Shown here: piece after piece, positions 39,336 through 47,413 of the stretch
How the letters are laid out: every line of letters starts with the position of its first letter
Position numbering within the stretch: the first letter of the stretch is position 1
Origin: DASPMP01 sp035758925
GTDB taxonomy: Bacteria > Gemmatimonadota > Gemmatimonadetes > Gemmatimonadales > Gemmatimonadaceae
Length of the DNA stretch: 64,000 bases
Assembly (NCBI GenBank): GCA_035758925.1
Contig: DASTVV010000094.1
Location: 11,099-75,098, forward strand
Direction of reading: 5' to 3'
Program-made: the position numbers and the translations under genes
Notes under the pieces: model-generated
The model's input: only the letters and a program-made list of their open reading frames with translations
Told to the model about the DNA's origin: nothing
Database searches by the model: none

Positions 39336-39537
39336 TTGCGAGGCGGGCGGCCGTCGCGTCGAAATGAGCGCGCGCGTTCGCCGGGACGGGCTTGCCGTCG
39401 CCGGCGAGCCAGAACTCCTCCTTGGCAGACGCGCGATTCCTGGAGTTCTTCCAGTGCATGTACGGCGCGAGCCAGTATTTCGCCGTGATCAGGACGAGCA
39501 CGCCGACGACATATGGCCAGTCTAGCTGGTCGAGCAT
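39196..39537 (-). CDS. Membrane-anchored segment, probably the 5' part of the same frameshifted gene
   Basis: From ATG 39537 the frame gives MLDQLDWPYVVGVLVLITAK, a single transmembrane segment, then WKNSRNRASAKEEFWLAGDG and ARAHFDATAARLAS. After about residue 68 it becomes low-quality (RPRPHRRAHDAG...RVHRRDDQ), like an off-frame read. Normal sequence continues in the frame of 38979-39335. No ribosome-binding site is evident at 39537. The 5' end lies 95 bases from the divergent uvrB start. Confidence 0.45.
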   Translation of the reverse strand: MLDQLDWPYVVGVLVLITAKYWLAPYMHWKNSRNRASAKEEFWLAGDGKPVPANARAHFDATAARLASDGCAHALPRASAYFPRPRPHRRAHDAGAASRVHRRDDQESRHAPR

Positions 39538-39631
39538 TGCGGGAGGGTTGTGGAACTGTTCAATGACGACGCAGCGGACGCTTGCGTCTCTCGTACTCCC
39601 GAACAAAGACCGATAGCCATAGATTGAGCGC

Positions 39632-41620
39632 ATGGCGCGCGCGAGCTTCGATCTTCAAGCACCCTTTCAGCCAGCAGGCGATCAGCCCAAGGCGATCGAG
39701 GAGCTGAGCGCTGGGCTGAAGCGAGGGGATCGCTTCCAGACGCTTCTGGGAGTCACCGGTTCGGGGAAGACGATGACGGTCGCGAACGTCATCCAGCACT
39801 ATGGGCGGCCCACGCTCGTGCTCTCGCACAACAAAACCCTCGCGGCCCAGCTCTATGGAGAGCTGAAGAGCTTTTTCCCGCACAACGCCGTCGAGTACTT
39901 CATTTCGTACTACGACTACTACCAGCCGGAAGCGTACGTGCCGACCACCGACACGTACATCGAGAAGGATGCCTCGATCAACGAGGACATCGATCGGCTG
40001 CGGCTTCGGGCGACGTCGTCCCTCATGGAGCGAAGCGACGTCGTGATCGTGGCCACGGTCTCGGCTATCTATGGCCTGGGCGATCCAACCGAGTATCGCG
40101 CCCAGATGGTCACGATCGAGAAGGGGCAGCGCGTCCCTCGCGACGAGATCCTGCGGTCCCTCGTGAAGATTCAGTATCATCGCAACGACGTCTCCTTCGA
40201 GCGCGGCACGTTTCGCGTCCGGGGTGATACCGTCGAGATCCTGCCCGCCTACGAGGAACAGGGCGTCCGCGTCGAGCTGTGGGGCGACGAGGTCGAGCGC
40301 ATCTCGAAGATCAATCCGCTCACCGGCGAGACGATCGCCGCGCTCGACCAGGCCGCCATCTATCCCGCGAAGCACTTCGTGACCAACAGGCCGACGCTCG
40401 AGCGCGCCGTGAAGCTGATCCGGGCGGAGCTCGCTGAGCGGCTGACGATCCTGCGCAATGCGGGCAAGCTGCTCGAAGCCCAGCGACTGGAGAGCCGCAC
40501 GAATTTCGACGTCGAGATGATGCTGGAGATCGGAACCTGTGCCGGCATCGAGAATTACTCCCGACACCTGTCGGGCAGGGCGGAAGGCGAGCGCCCTGCG
40601 TGCCTCTTCGACTACTTCCCCGAGGACTTTCTCGTCGTCGTCGACGAGTCGCACGTCAGCTTGCCTCAGGTGAGCGGCATGTTCAACGGCGATCGCGCCA
40701 GGAAGCTGACGCTGGTCGAATACGGGTTCCGCCTGCCGAGCGCGCTCGACAACCGGCCGCTCATGTTCGATGAGTTCCTGGCGCTCACGCCGCGCGCCGT
40801 GTTCGTGTCCGCCACGCCCGGCGATCTCGAGCTGCAGCTGTCAGAAGGCGTCGTCGTCGAGCAAATCATCAGGCCAACAGGTCTCGTGGATCCGGAGATC
40901 GACATCCGCCCGGTACGCGGCCAGGTGGACGATTTGCTCAACGAGATCCGCATCCGTGAGCGCCGCGGCGAGCGCGTGCTCGTCACGACGCTCACCAAGC
41001 GGATGGCCGAGGATCTCACGGACTACCTTCAGCAGGTTGGCGTCCGGGTTCGCTACATGCACTCCGACATCGACGCCATCGAACGGATGGAGATCGTGCG
41101 CGGCTTGCGGCTGGGCGAATTCGACGTGTTGGTCGGGATCAACCTCCTGCGCGAAGGCCTGGATCTTCCGGAAGTGAGCCTGGTGGCCATTCTCGACGCT
41201 GACCAGGAGGGCTTCCTTCGCAGCGATCGGTCGCTGATCCAGACCGTGGGTCGCGCGGCGCGGCATATCGGCGGCAGGGCCATCTTCTATGCGGATCGCG
41301 TGACGGGGTCGATGCAACGTTGCCTCGAGGAGACCAACCGCCGTCGGGAGGCGCAGCTCGCGTTCAATCGCGAGCACGGCATCGTGCCGCGGTCCGTGAG
41401 CAAGAGCGTGGACCAGGTGCGATTCATCACGCGTGTCGCGGACGCCCGAACCGAGCGCGCCGCGAAAGTCGCGGAGCCGGCACGCAACTATGCCGTGATG
41501 GACAACGAAGCCCTCGTGCGGATGTTGGAGGAGCAAATGAAGGAAGCGGCTGCGAACATGGACTTCGAGCTCGCCGCGACGCTTCGGGATCAGGTGTTCG
41601 AGCTCAAGGCCGCCAAGTGA
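39632..41620 (+). CDS. uvrB: Excinuclease ABC subunit B
   Basis: A 662-residue nucleotide-excision-repair helicase-like ATPase. Walker A is GVTGSGKT (40-47). The damage-verifying beta-hairpin region YYDYYQPEAYVPTTDTYIEKD is intact. The helicase C domain has GINLLREGLDLPEVSLVAILDADQ, and the C-terminal UvrC-binding UVR motif (LEEQMKEAAANMDFELAATLRDQ) is complete. The tsaE GTG overlaps its stop. Confidence 0.97.
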   Translation: MARASFDLQAPFQPAGDQPKAIEELSAGLKRGDRFQTLLGVTGSGKTMTVANVIQHYGRPTLVLSHNKTLAAQLYGELKSFFPHNAVEYFISYYDYYQPEAYVPTTDTYIEKDASINEDIDRLRLRATSSLMERSDVVIVATVSAIYGLGDPTEYRAQMVTIEKGQRVPRDEILRSLVKIQYHRNDVSFERGTFRVRGDTVEILPAYEEQGVRVELWGDEVERISKINPLTGETIAALDQAAIYPAKHFVTNRPTLERAVKLIRAELAERLTILRNAGKLLEAQRLESRTNFDVEMMLEIGTCAGIENYSRHLSGRAEGERPACLFDYFPEDFLVVVDESHVSLPQVSGMFNGDRARKLTLVEYGFRLPSALDNRPLMFDEFLALTPRAVFVSATPGDLELQLSEGVVVEQIIRPTGLVDPEIDIRPVRGQVDDLLNEIRIRERRGERVLVTTLTKRMAEDLTDYLQQVGVRVRYMHSDIDAIERMEIVRGLRLGEFDVLVGINLLREGLDLPEVSLVAILDADQEGFLRSDRSLIQTVGRAARHIGGRAIFYADRVTGSMQRCLEETNRRREAQLAFNREHGIVPRSVSKSVDQVRFITRVADARTERAAKVAEPARNYAVMDNEALVRMLEEQMKEAAANMDFELAATLRDQVFELKAAK

Positions 41621-42099
41621 CGCGACACGATCTCCTTCCGGAGCACGCGGCCGAGGGACATCTGTCGCTCACGGAACACGAGCTGGTGGACTGGGGGGAG
41701 CGGCTGGGCCGGCAGATCAACCCGCCGCTCATCATCACGCTCGATGGCGATCTCGGTGCGGGGAAGACCACGCTGGCCCGTGCCATCAGCATCGGGTACG
41801 GCGTGCGCGAGGAGATCACCAGCCCCACGTTCGCGATCGTCCACGTGTACGACGCGCCCAAATCGCCCGTCTACCACATCGACCTGTTTCGCCTCGACAG
41901 CCCCAGGGATCTTCAGAACATCGGGTGGGATGACATGACGCAGGCCGACGCGCTGTTGCTCATCGAATGGCCGGAGCGCGCGGGCGAGCTGCTGCCCGGC
42001 AATCACGTTCCGATTCAGCTGCGGCACGTGGAAGGCGAGCCCGAGAAGCGCGTGCTGTACGCCGGAGGGCACCTGGGGTACGAGACGGGCGACCGATGA
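41617..42099 (+). CDS. tsaE: tRNA t6A modification ATPase TsaE
   Basis: A 160-residue ATPase of the threonylcarbamoyladenosine pathway. Walker A is GDLGAGKT (44-51), followed by TSPTFAIVHVYD, YHIDLFRLDSP and LLIEWPERAGELLP, all family features. It works with TsaB and TsaD on tRNAs that read ANN codons. GTG start overlaps uvrB, and tsaB starts 4 bases before its end. Confidence 0.92.
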   Translation: MTRHDLLPEHAAEGHLSLTEHELVDWGERLGRQINPPLIITLDGDLGAGKTTLARAISIGYGVREEITSPTFAIVHVYDAPKSPVYHIDLFRLDSPRDLQNIGWDDMTQADALLLIEWPERAGELLPGNHVPIQLRHVEGEPEKRVLYAGGHLGYETGDR

Positions 42100-42758
42100 T
42101 CTCTCTCGCGCTCGACGCCTCCACCTATCGCGGAACGGTGTCGGTGCTGGACGACGACCGCGTGCTCGTCGAGCGTTCGGTTGCCATGCGCGGCCGCGAC
42201 GCGGAGGCGCTGATGCCGGCCGTGGACCTCGCGCTGCGCGAGGCGGGCTGCGGTCTTCGGGGCGTACAACGAATTGTCTGTGGTTCGGGTCCCGGCAGCT
42301 TCACGAGCCTGCGCATCGCGGCATCGATCGCCAAGGGCCTCGCCGTTGGTCGTTCAGTTCCGCTGTTCGCGGTGTCGTCACTGGCCCTGATCGTGGCCGC
42401 CAACGTCTCGGACGGGCCGCGCGGGCCGCGCCGCTACCTGGCCGCGCTCGACGCCTTGCGTGGCGAGAGCTACGTCTGCGAGTTCGAGCACGACGCTGGG
42501 GTCGTGCGCGCCGACGGCGATTTGCGGCTGGTGCCCAGCGACGACGTTCTGGCATTGGCGGAACGCGCTGGCGCGCGGGCCGTCGGTCCGGATCAGCGGG
42601 ACCACTGGTTGCCACATGCGAGGGGCGTAGCCCTTTTGGGGCAGACGCTCGACGAGCTTGGCTCCGTTGACGTAGCGAGCTGGGAGCCGGTCTACGGGCG
42701 CCTAGCGGAGGCTCAGGCGAAATGGGAAGCGACGCACGGCCGGGCGCTTCCGCGCTGA
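42096..42758 (+). CDS. tsaB: tRNA t6A modification scaffold TsaB
   Basis: A 220-residue ASKHA-fold protein. It begins SLALDASTYRGTVSVLDDDR and contains the conserved GPGSFTSLRIAASIAKGLAV. TsaB dimerises with TsaD to bring the active site together. tsaD is not in the window. Its end overlaps rimI by 37 bases, the largest coding overlap here. Confidence 0.9.
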   Translation: MISLALDASTYRGTVSVLDDDRVLVERSVAMRGRDAEALMPAVDLALREAGCGLRGVQRIVCGSGPGSFTSLRIAASIAKGLAVGRSVPLFAVSSLALIVAANVSDGPRGPRRYLAALDALRGESYVCEFEHDAGVVRADGDLRLVPSDDVLALAERAGARAVGPDQRDHWLPHARGVALLGQTLDELGSVDVASWEPVYGRLAEAQAKWEATHGRALPR

Positions 42759-43204
42759 GCGGCCTCGTTCTCCGGCCGGCGATCGCTGCGGATCTGCCGG
42801 AAATCGCGGCGCTGGAACGAGTGGCTTACGGCGACCCGTGGCCGGCGAGTGCGTTCGCGTCTCTCCCCAACAACCCCCGCGTCTTCTTCACGGTTGCACG
42901 ACAGGATGTCCGCGGCGCGCTGGTGGGTTATGTTGTCGCGTGGTACGTGCTGGACGAGGGCGAGCTCGCCAACCTCACCATCACGCCCTCCCATCGAAAG
43001 CGGGGCATGGGAGGCGTGCTTCTCGATGCCGTGCTCAGCGACGCTTCGTCCCGTGGAGTCGCACACATCTATCTGGAGGTTCGCGAGTCCAACACCGCGG
43101 CACGCCGCCTCTACGCCTCTCGGGGCTTTGAGGAAATCGGGAGGAGAGCCGGGTACTATCGGAGTCCCGTGGAGGACGCACTGGTGCTCCGCCGAACACT
43201 CTGA
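42722..43204 (+). CDS. rimI: GNAT acetyltransferase, RimI-like
   Basis: A 160-residue N-acetyltransferase. The acetyl-CoA loop is in HRKRGMGGVLLDAVL, and the C-terminal SNTAARRLYASRGFEEIGRR is typical of RimI, which acetylates the N-terminus of ribosomal protein uS18. The tsaE-tsaB-rimI order, common in bacteria, supports the assignment over other GNATs. Confidence 0.82.
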   Translation: MGSDARPGASALSGLVLRPAIAADLPEIAALERVAYGDPWPASAFASLPNNPRVFFTVARQDVRGALVGYVVAWYVLDEGELANLTITPSHRKRGMGGVLLDAVLSDASSRGVAHIYLEVRESNTAARRLYASRGFEEIGRRAGYYRSPVEDALVLRRTL

Positions 43205-43328
43205 CCGCTCTTCATGAATTACGCGAAGTCCGCAATAGAAGTGCTTGTATGGAAAGGATTTGATTGTGTGTCGGTAAACGTGTTTCGATAGACTGTCGGC
43301 GAGCAACGAACTCTCGCCAGGAGGCAAA

Positions 43329-43823
43329 GTGAGCCGCAGCTTGAACAAGGTGACGCTGATCGGGAACGTGGGTGGTGACCCCGAGGTTCGGTCGACCACG
43401 GGTGGAAATCGTGTTGCGACCTTCTCGCTCGCGACCAGCCGCACGTGGAACGATGCCAGCGGTGGCAAGCAGGAAAAGACCGAGTGGCACCGGTGCGTGG
43501 TCTGGAATTCCAAGGCCTCGACGCTGGCCGACATCGTGGAGCGCTACGTCAAGAAGGGCGACAAGCTCTACGTCGAGGGTCGCATCGAGTATCGGCAGTG
43601 GCAGGACAAGGATGGGCAGACCAAGTACTCCACCGAGATCAATGTCCGCGAGCTGATCATGCTCGGTTCGCCGAGAGGTGGCGATGCTGGTGACGGCAGC
43701 GCCCGCGCGGCCCGGCCTGCCGGCGCAAAGGCCAAAGCGGGAGCGGCTGCTGGCGGCGGGTCGGAGGACTTCGAGGAGTTCCCAGGCGCTCTCGAGGACG
43801 AGGACGACGATCTACCGTTCTAG
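43329..43823 (+). CDS. ssb: Single-stranded DNA-binding protein
   Basis: A 164-residue protein with an N-terminal OB fold (SLNKVTLIGNVGGDPEVRST, WHRCVVWNSKA, YVEGRIEYRQW). A Gly/Ala-rich linker ends in the acidic tip DEDDDLPF, which recruits repair and replication proteins. GTG start sits behind CAGGAGG. The 124-base leader 43205-43328 is unusually AT-rich for this genome and probably contains the promoter, though no clean -35/-10 pair can be picked. A G-rich cluster follows the stop codon at once. Confidence 0.95.
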   Translation: MSRSLNKVTLIGNVGGDPEVRSTTGGNRVATFSLATSRTWNDASGGKQEKTEWHRCVVWNSKASTLADIVERYVKKGDKLYVEGRIEYRQWQDKDGQTKYSTEINVRELIMLGSPRGGDAGDGSARAARPAGAKAKAGAAAGGGSEDFEEFPGALEDEDDDLPF

Positions 43824-43856
43824 GGGCGGGGACGGGGGAAGGGGACGGGGGACGGG
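43823..43856 (+). other. Cluster of six G-runs with 1-2-base loops (potential G-quadruplex)
   Basis: Beginning in the ssb stop codon, runs of 4, 4, 5, 4, 5 and 3 G are separated by C, AC, AA, AC and AC. This fits the G-quadruplex pattern on the coding strand and so in the mRNA 3' end. CGGGGGAC (43846-43853) can alternatively pair with GTCCCCCG at 43958-43965. The remaining spacer to 44022 has no gene. Confidence 0.85.
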
Positions 43857-44022
43857 CGCAGACTGACTGAGAACGGTTGCCGGGACCGACTGAGGGACTG
43901 GCGCCGGCGGCGTCTTGTGGACCGGTCCCCTTAACCGGTATCCAGCCAGTTGCCCTTGTCCCCCGGTCGCCTGTCCCGCGACCCGTTTCCAATTCGGCCG
44001 CACGGTCGTCCATCCGGTTGCA

Positions 44023-45177
44023 ATGCGTCTTCTTAACCGATGCATCCTGGCAGCGCTGGCCGCTGGTGTCCTGGCGGGTCAGCCGCTCAACGCGCAGGAA
44101 GCCGCGCAACCGCGCACACATACTGTGAAGCGCGGCGACACGCTTTGGGACCTTGCTCAGCACTATCTCGGCGACGCTTTCCTCTGGCCCGAGATCTACC
44201 GTCTCAACCGCGATGTCGTGGAGGATCCGCATTGGATCTACCCCGGGGAAGTGTTGCGACTTCCCGGTGAGGGTACGCAGGCCGTTGCCGAGCAACCAGC
44301 GCCCGGAGCGCAGGCGCCGGGCGCGCCGACTCCGGCGCCGGCAGCCGGACAAGCGCCGCCGTCCACCCTTCCACCCGGTGGAATGCCGGCCACGGTCTTC
44401 ACGAAAGTGGTGCCCGCGGAGCCGGCTGGTCCTGGCACGTACGAAGTCAACCTCGTGCCTCTCGAGCCCGCGCCGACGGTGCGGGTCGGTGAAGTCATCG
44501 CCGCGCCGTACGTGGAGCGTGAAGGTGGGCCTCGAGGCTTCGGCCGTATTCTCAAGTCCGGCGATCTTCCCGGCATCGCCGCCGCCACTGAGCGAAATCG
44601 CTTCCAGGCGTACGATCGTGTCCTGATCGCACCTCCGGTCGGTCAGATCGCCCCTGAAGGTGAGCGGTACCTTGCCTACAAGATGGGACCGATCATCGAG
44701 AACCAGGGTCAGATCGTCATCCCGACGGGAATCGTCGAAGTGACGCGCGCAGCCCGAGCGGACACGGCGGCCATTGCGAAAGTGGTCTCTGCGTTCACGG
44801 AGCTGAGCGTCACGGACCGCCTGATCCCGATCGACACGATTGGCGTTTCCACGAGAGTTCGCCCTGAGCGCGTCGTGCGTGGTCAGCAGACGAAGGTCCG
44901 GTGGATCTACGGCGAGCCGGTCCTGCCGAGCGTCCAGAATTACGTCGTGCTTGGATTGTCATCGGACAACGGCATTCGCATGGGCGACGAGTTCGTCATC
45001 TTCCTGCCGGCTCCGAAGGAGCGCGAAGAAGGCCGCGTCGCGGATCCTGAAATCATGATCAGCAAGGCCCAGGTCGTTCGCGCAACGCCATACGGCGTCA
45101 CGGTGGTCGTCATCGGCCAGGAACAACCCGCGATCAAAGAGGGGATGTCCGCGCGCGTCATCGCGCGAATGCCGTAA
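44023..45177 (+). CDS. Secreted LysM-domain protein
   Basis: A 384-residue protein. Signal peptide MRLLNRCILAALAAGVLAGQ ends near LNAQ. A LysM peptidoglycan-binding domain follows (HTVKRGDTLWDLAQHYLGDA, then PGEVLRLP). A Pro/Ala-rich linker leads to a long beta-rich region (VGEVIAAPYVEREGGPRGFG, YGVTVVVIGQEQP) of unknown function. The start is set by the signal peptide; the frame extends 36 codons upstream without support. It probably binds the cell wall in the periplasm. Confidence 0.8.
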   Translation: MRLLNRCILAALAAGVLAGQPLNAQEAAQPRTHTVKRGDTLWDLAQHYLGDAFLWPEIYRLNRDVVEDPHWIYPGEVLRLPGEGTQAVAEQPAPGAQAPGAPTPAPAAGQAPPSTLPPGGMPATVFTKVVPAEPAGPGTYEVNLVPLEPAPTVRVGEVIAAPYVEREGGPRGFGRILKSGDLPGIAAATERNRFQAYDRVLIAPPVGQIAPEGERYLAYKMGPIIENQGQIVIPTGIVEVTRAARADTAAIAKVVSAFTELSVTDRLIPIDTIGVSTRVRPERVVRGQQTKVRWIYGEPVLPSVQNYVVLGLSSDNGIRMGDEFVIFLPAPKEREEGRVADPEIMISKAQVVRATPYGVTVVVIGQEQPAIKEGMSARVIARMP

Positions 45178-45203
45178 CCCGCGCTCGGATCGAGGGTATC
45201 ACG

Positions 45204-45240
45204 CGCCGGCCGACGATGCATCTGTCGAAAGCCGGCGTTT
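45204..45240 (+). other. Stem-loop between the LysM gene and the epimerase gene
   Basis: CGCCGGC (45204-45210) pairs with GCCGGCG (45231-45237). The helix continues inward as CGAC (45211-45214) with GTCG (45224-45227), leaving a 3-base bulge. It is followed by only TTT, so it is a weak terminator candidate for the LysM gene. Confidence 0.45.
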
Positions 45241-45275
45241 AGATTGCGCGCCGACCCCTTTCCGAGTGGACGCGA

Positions 45276-46250
45276 TTGAGTAAACGAATTCTGGTGACGG
45301 GTGGTGCGGGCTTCATCGGCTCGCATGTGAGCGAGCGGTTTCTCGAGGATGGTTGGCACGTCGAGATCATCGACAACCTCTCGACCGGCAAGCGCGAGAA
45401 CGTTCCGGCCGCCGCGACCTTCCACCAGATGGACATTCGCTCTGCTGACGCCGCACGCGTGGTGCAGGAGGGCGCGTTCGACACGTTGGTGCATCTCGCC
45501 GCGCAGATGGACGTTCGCCGTAGCGTGGCGGACCCGATCAATGACGCGTCGATCAACATCACCGGGACGCTCAACCTGGTGGAGGCCGTGCGCAGGGCCG
45601 GTGCCCAGAAGTGCCGCGTGATCTTCTCCTCCACCGGTGGCGCGCTGTATGGCGATTTCACGACGCCGCCCAACAAGGAAGACTACGCCAAGGACCCGGA
45701 ATCGCCGTACGCGATCTCGAAGCTGAGTGCGGAGTACTACCTCGCGTTCTACGGAAGGGTGCACGGGATGACAACCATGGCGTTGCGCTTCGGCAATGTG
45801 TACGGACCGCGTCAGGATCCTCACGGCGAGGCTGGCGTCGTTGCGATTTTCTGTGGGCGCATTCTCGAGGGGCGCGCGCTGACCGTCTTCGGCGACGGCC
45901 AGCAGACGCGCGACTACGTCTTTGTCGGCGACGTGGCCAATTCCGTGTTCCTCGCTGCAACGAAGCCGGTGCCGAAGGCGGGCCGCCTCGATGCCCGTGG
46001 CGTCAACATCGGCACGGGGGTAGGAACGTCTGTGCTCACGCTGGCGCATGTGCTGCTCCGTGCCTCCGGCACGACTGTTGAGATCGAGCACGCGCCCGCA
46101 CGGCCCGGCGAGATGATGCACTCGGTGCTTGACGTCACCAGGGCCGCCGAAGTGCTTGGGTGGAGCCCCGCGATGACCATCGAACACGGGCTCTCCGAGA
46201 CTTTCGACTGGTTCGCGGCGCGCGCGGGCCAGCGTGCGGCGCATCGATGA
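45276..46250 (+). CDS. NAD-dependent epimerase, UDP-glucose 4-epimerase-like
   Basis: A 324-residue extended SDR. The NAD loop is GGAGFIGSH (9-17) and catalytic Y145/K149 lie in SPYAISK. FSSTGGALYGD, FGNVYGPRQDPHGEAGVVAIF and PARPGEMMHSVLDV match the GalE-like group acting on UDP-hexoses or UDP-HexNAc. Start is TTG 45276. Its stop overlaps the tolQ start by four bases (ATGA), an unexpected coupling to the Tol genes. Confidence 0.83.
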   Translation: MSKRILVTGGAGFIGSHVSERFLEDGWHVEIIDNLSTGKRENVPAAATFHQMDIRSADAARVVQEGAFDTLVHLAAQMDVRRSVADPINDASINITGTLNLVEAVRRAGAQKCRVIFSSTGGALYGDFTTPPNKEDYAKDPESPYAISKLSAEYYLAFYGRVHGMTTMALRFGNVYGPRQDPHGEAGVVAIFCGRILEGRALTVFGDGQQTRDYVFVGDVANSVFLAATKPVPKAGRLDARGVNIGTGVGTSVLTLAHVLLRASGTTVEIEHAPARPGEMMHSVLDVTRAAEVLGWSPAMTIEHGLSETFDWFAARAGQRAAHR

Positions 46251-46999
46251 TGATCACCGCGGGAGTGCTGCTGCAGGTCGGAGGCGCGATTCCATCGACC
46301 CCGATCGAGCTGATTCGACAGGCGACGCCGGTTACGCAGGCGGTTTTGCTCGTGCTGGCAATGCTTTCGCTGATCAGCTGGGCCGTGATCTTCGGGGTGT
46401 GGGTTCAGCTTGCGACGGCCGCGAGTCGAGCGCGGCGTTTTGCCCAGGAGTTCGACAGGACGCGGCGGCTCGATGAGGCGAGCAACCTGGCGCGACGCAC
46501 ATCGCGGAGCGCACTCCCCGTCCTGTTCATGCAGGCAGCGCACTTCGTTGGTGAGACTCGCGGGGCAACGTTGCGTGAAAGGGAATCGGCCGCCGCGGAC
46601 ACGGCGACTGTTCCCAGCGCGACGCTGACCGGGTCGCAGCTCGAGGCGCTGCACGTGTTGCTGGACGCCGAAGCGGATGAAGAGCGCGAGCGCCTGGGTC
46701 GCTCCATCCCGTGGCTCGCGACGATCGCGTCCGTGAGCCCGCTGCTCGGCCTCCTCGGCACGGTGATCGGCGTCATTTCGGCCTTCCTCGGGATTGCCAC
46801 GAAGGGCTCGGGCAACCTGTCGGCCGTCGCGCCAGGCGTGGCGGAGGCGCTCACGGCCACGGCGGCATCGCTCGCCGTCGCCATCCCCGCCACGTTCGGC
46901 TACAACATTCTCGCGAACAAGCTGAATCGGTTCGATCTCGCGATGGAACGGTTCAACGCCGCGGTGATCGCCCGGTTCGTGCGCGAGGGACAGCTGTAG
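46247..46999 (+). CDS. tolQ: TolQ, proton-channel subunit of the Tol-Pal system
   Basis: A 250-residue MotA/TolQ/ExbB protein with three membrane segments: VTQAVLLVLAMLSLISWAVI near 30, IASVSPLLGLLGTVIGVISAF near 165, and AASLAVAIPATFGYNILAN near 210. The conserved P-LLGLLGTV block is present. With TolR it uses proton flow to energise TolA. ExbB is the alternative, but the following tolA-tolB-pal genes settle it. Confidence 0.9.
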   Translation: MMITAGVLLQVGGAIPSTPIELIRQATPVTQAVLLVLAMLSLISWAVIFGVWVQLATAASRARRFAQEFDRTRRLDEASNLARRTSRSALPVLFMQAAHFVGETRGATLRERESAAADTATVPSATLTGSQLEALHVLLDAEADEERERLGRSIPWLATIASVSPLLGLLGTVIGVISAFLGIATKGSGNLSAVAPGVAEALTATAASLAVAIPATFGYNILANKLNRFDLAMERFNAAVIARFVREGQL

Positions 47000-47413
47000 G
47001 TGGCTCGCCGACGTCGCGGCCGCCTCGAGCTCAACGCCGAGATCAACGTCGTCAATCTCATCGACGTGATGCTGTTGCTGCTCGTGGTCTTCATGATCAC
47101 GGCCCCCATGATGACGGGCGGCGTCGACATCTCGCTACCGCGCGCCGAGGCGCGCCCGCTGGAATCCAAGAGCGGGCTGACGGTGACCGTCACGCGCGAT
47201 GGCGGAATCATGGTAGACGAAACGCGGATGTCGTTCGGTGAGTTCCGCGGCGCGTTCAAGGCGCTCGCTGCGCAGCGCGGCCGGCAGGGCCTCTACCTTC
47301 GCGCGGACAAGGACGTCCCGTACGGCACCGTCGTACAGGTGCTGGCCATCATGCGCGGCGCCGGTGTCGGCGACGTGGGACTCGTGACCGAGCCGGAAGA
47401 GATTCCGCGATGA
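47000..47413 (+). CDS. tolR: TolR, proton-channel subunit of the Tol-Pal system
   Basis: A 137-residue protein with one membrane helix (VVNLIDVMLLLLVVFMITAP) that carries the proton-conducting Asp22. The periplasmic domain contains VPYGTVVQVLAIMRGAGVGDVGLVTEP, typical of TolR/ExbD. GTG start directly follows the tolQ stop, and the end overlaps tolA by 4 bases. Confidence 0.92.
   Translation: MARRRRGRLELNAEINVVNLIDVMLLLLVVFMITAPMMTGGVDISLPRAEARPLESKSGLTVTVTRDGGIMVDETRMSFGEFRGAFKALAAQRGRQGLYLRADKDVPYGTVVQVLAIMRGAGVGDVGLVTEPEEIPR

Noticed and set aside
39590..39631. SOS (LexA) box upstream of uvrB
   Set aside because: CCCGAACAAAGACC has only partial likeness to known LexA sites and no palindromic partner half.
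43205..43328. Specific -35/-10 promoter for ssb
   Set aside because: Several TTG and TA-rich words are present but none pairs at 16-18 bases; only general AT-richness can be stated.
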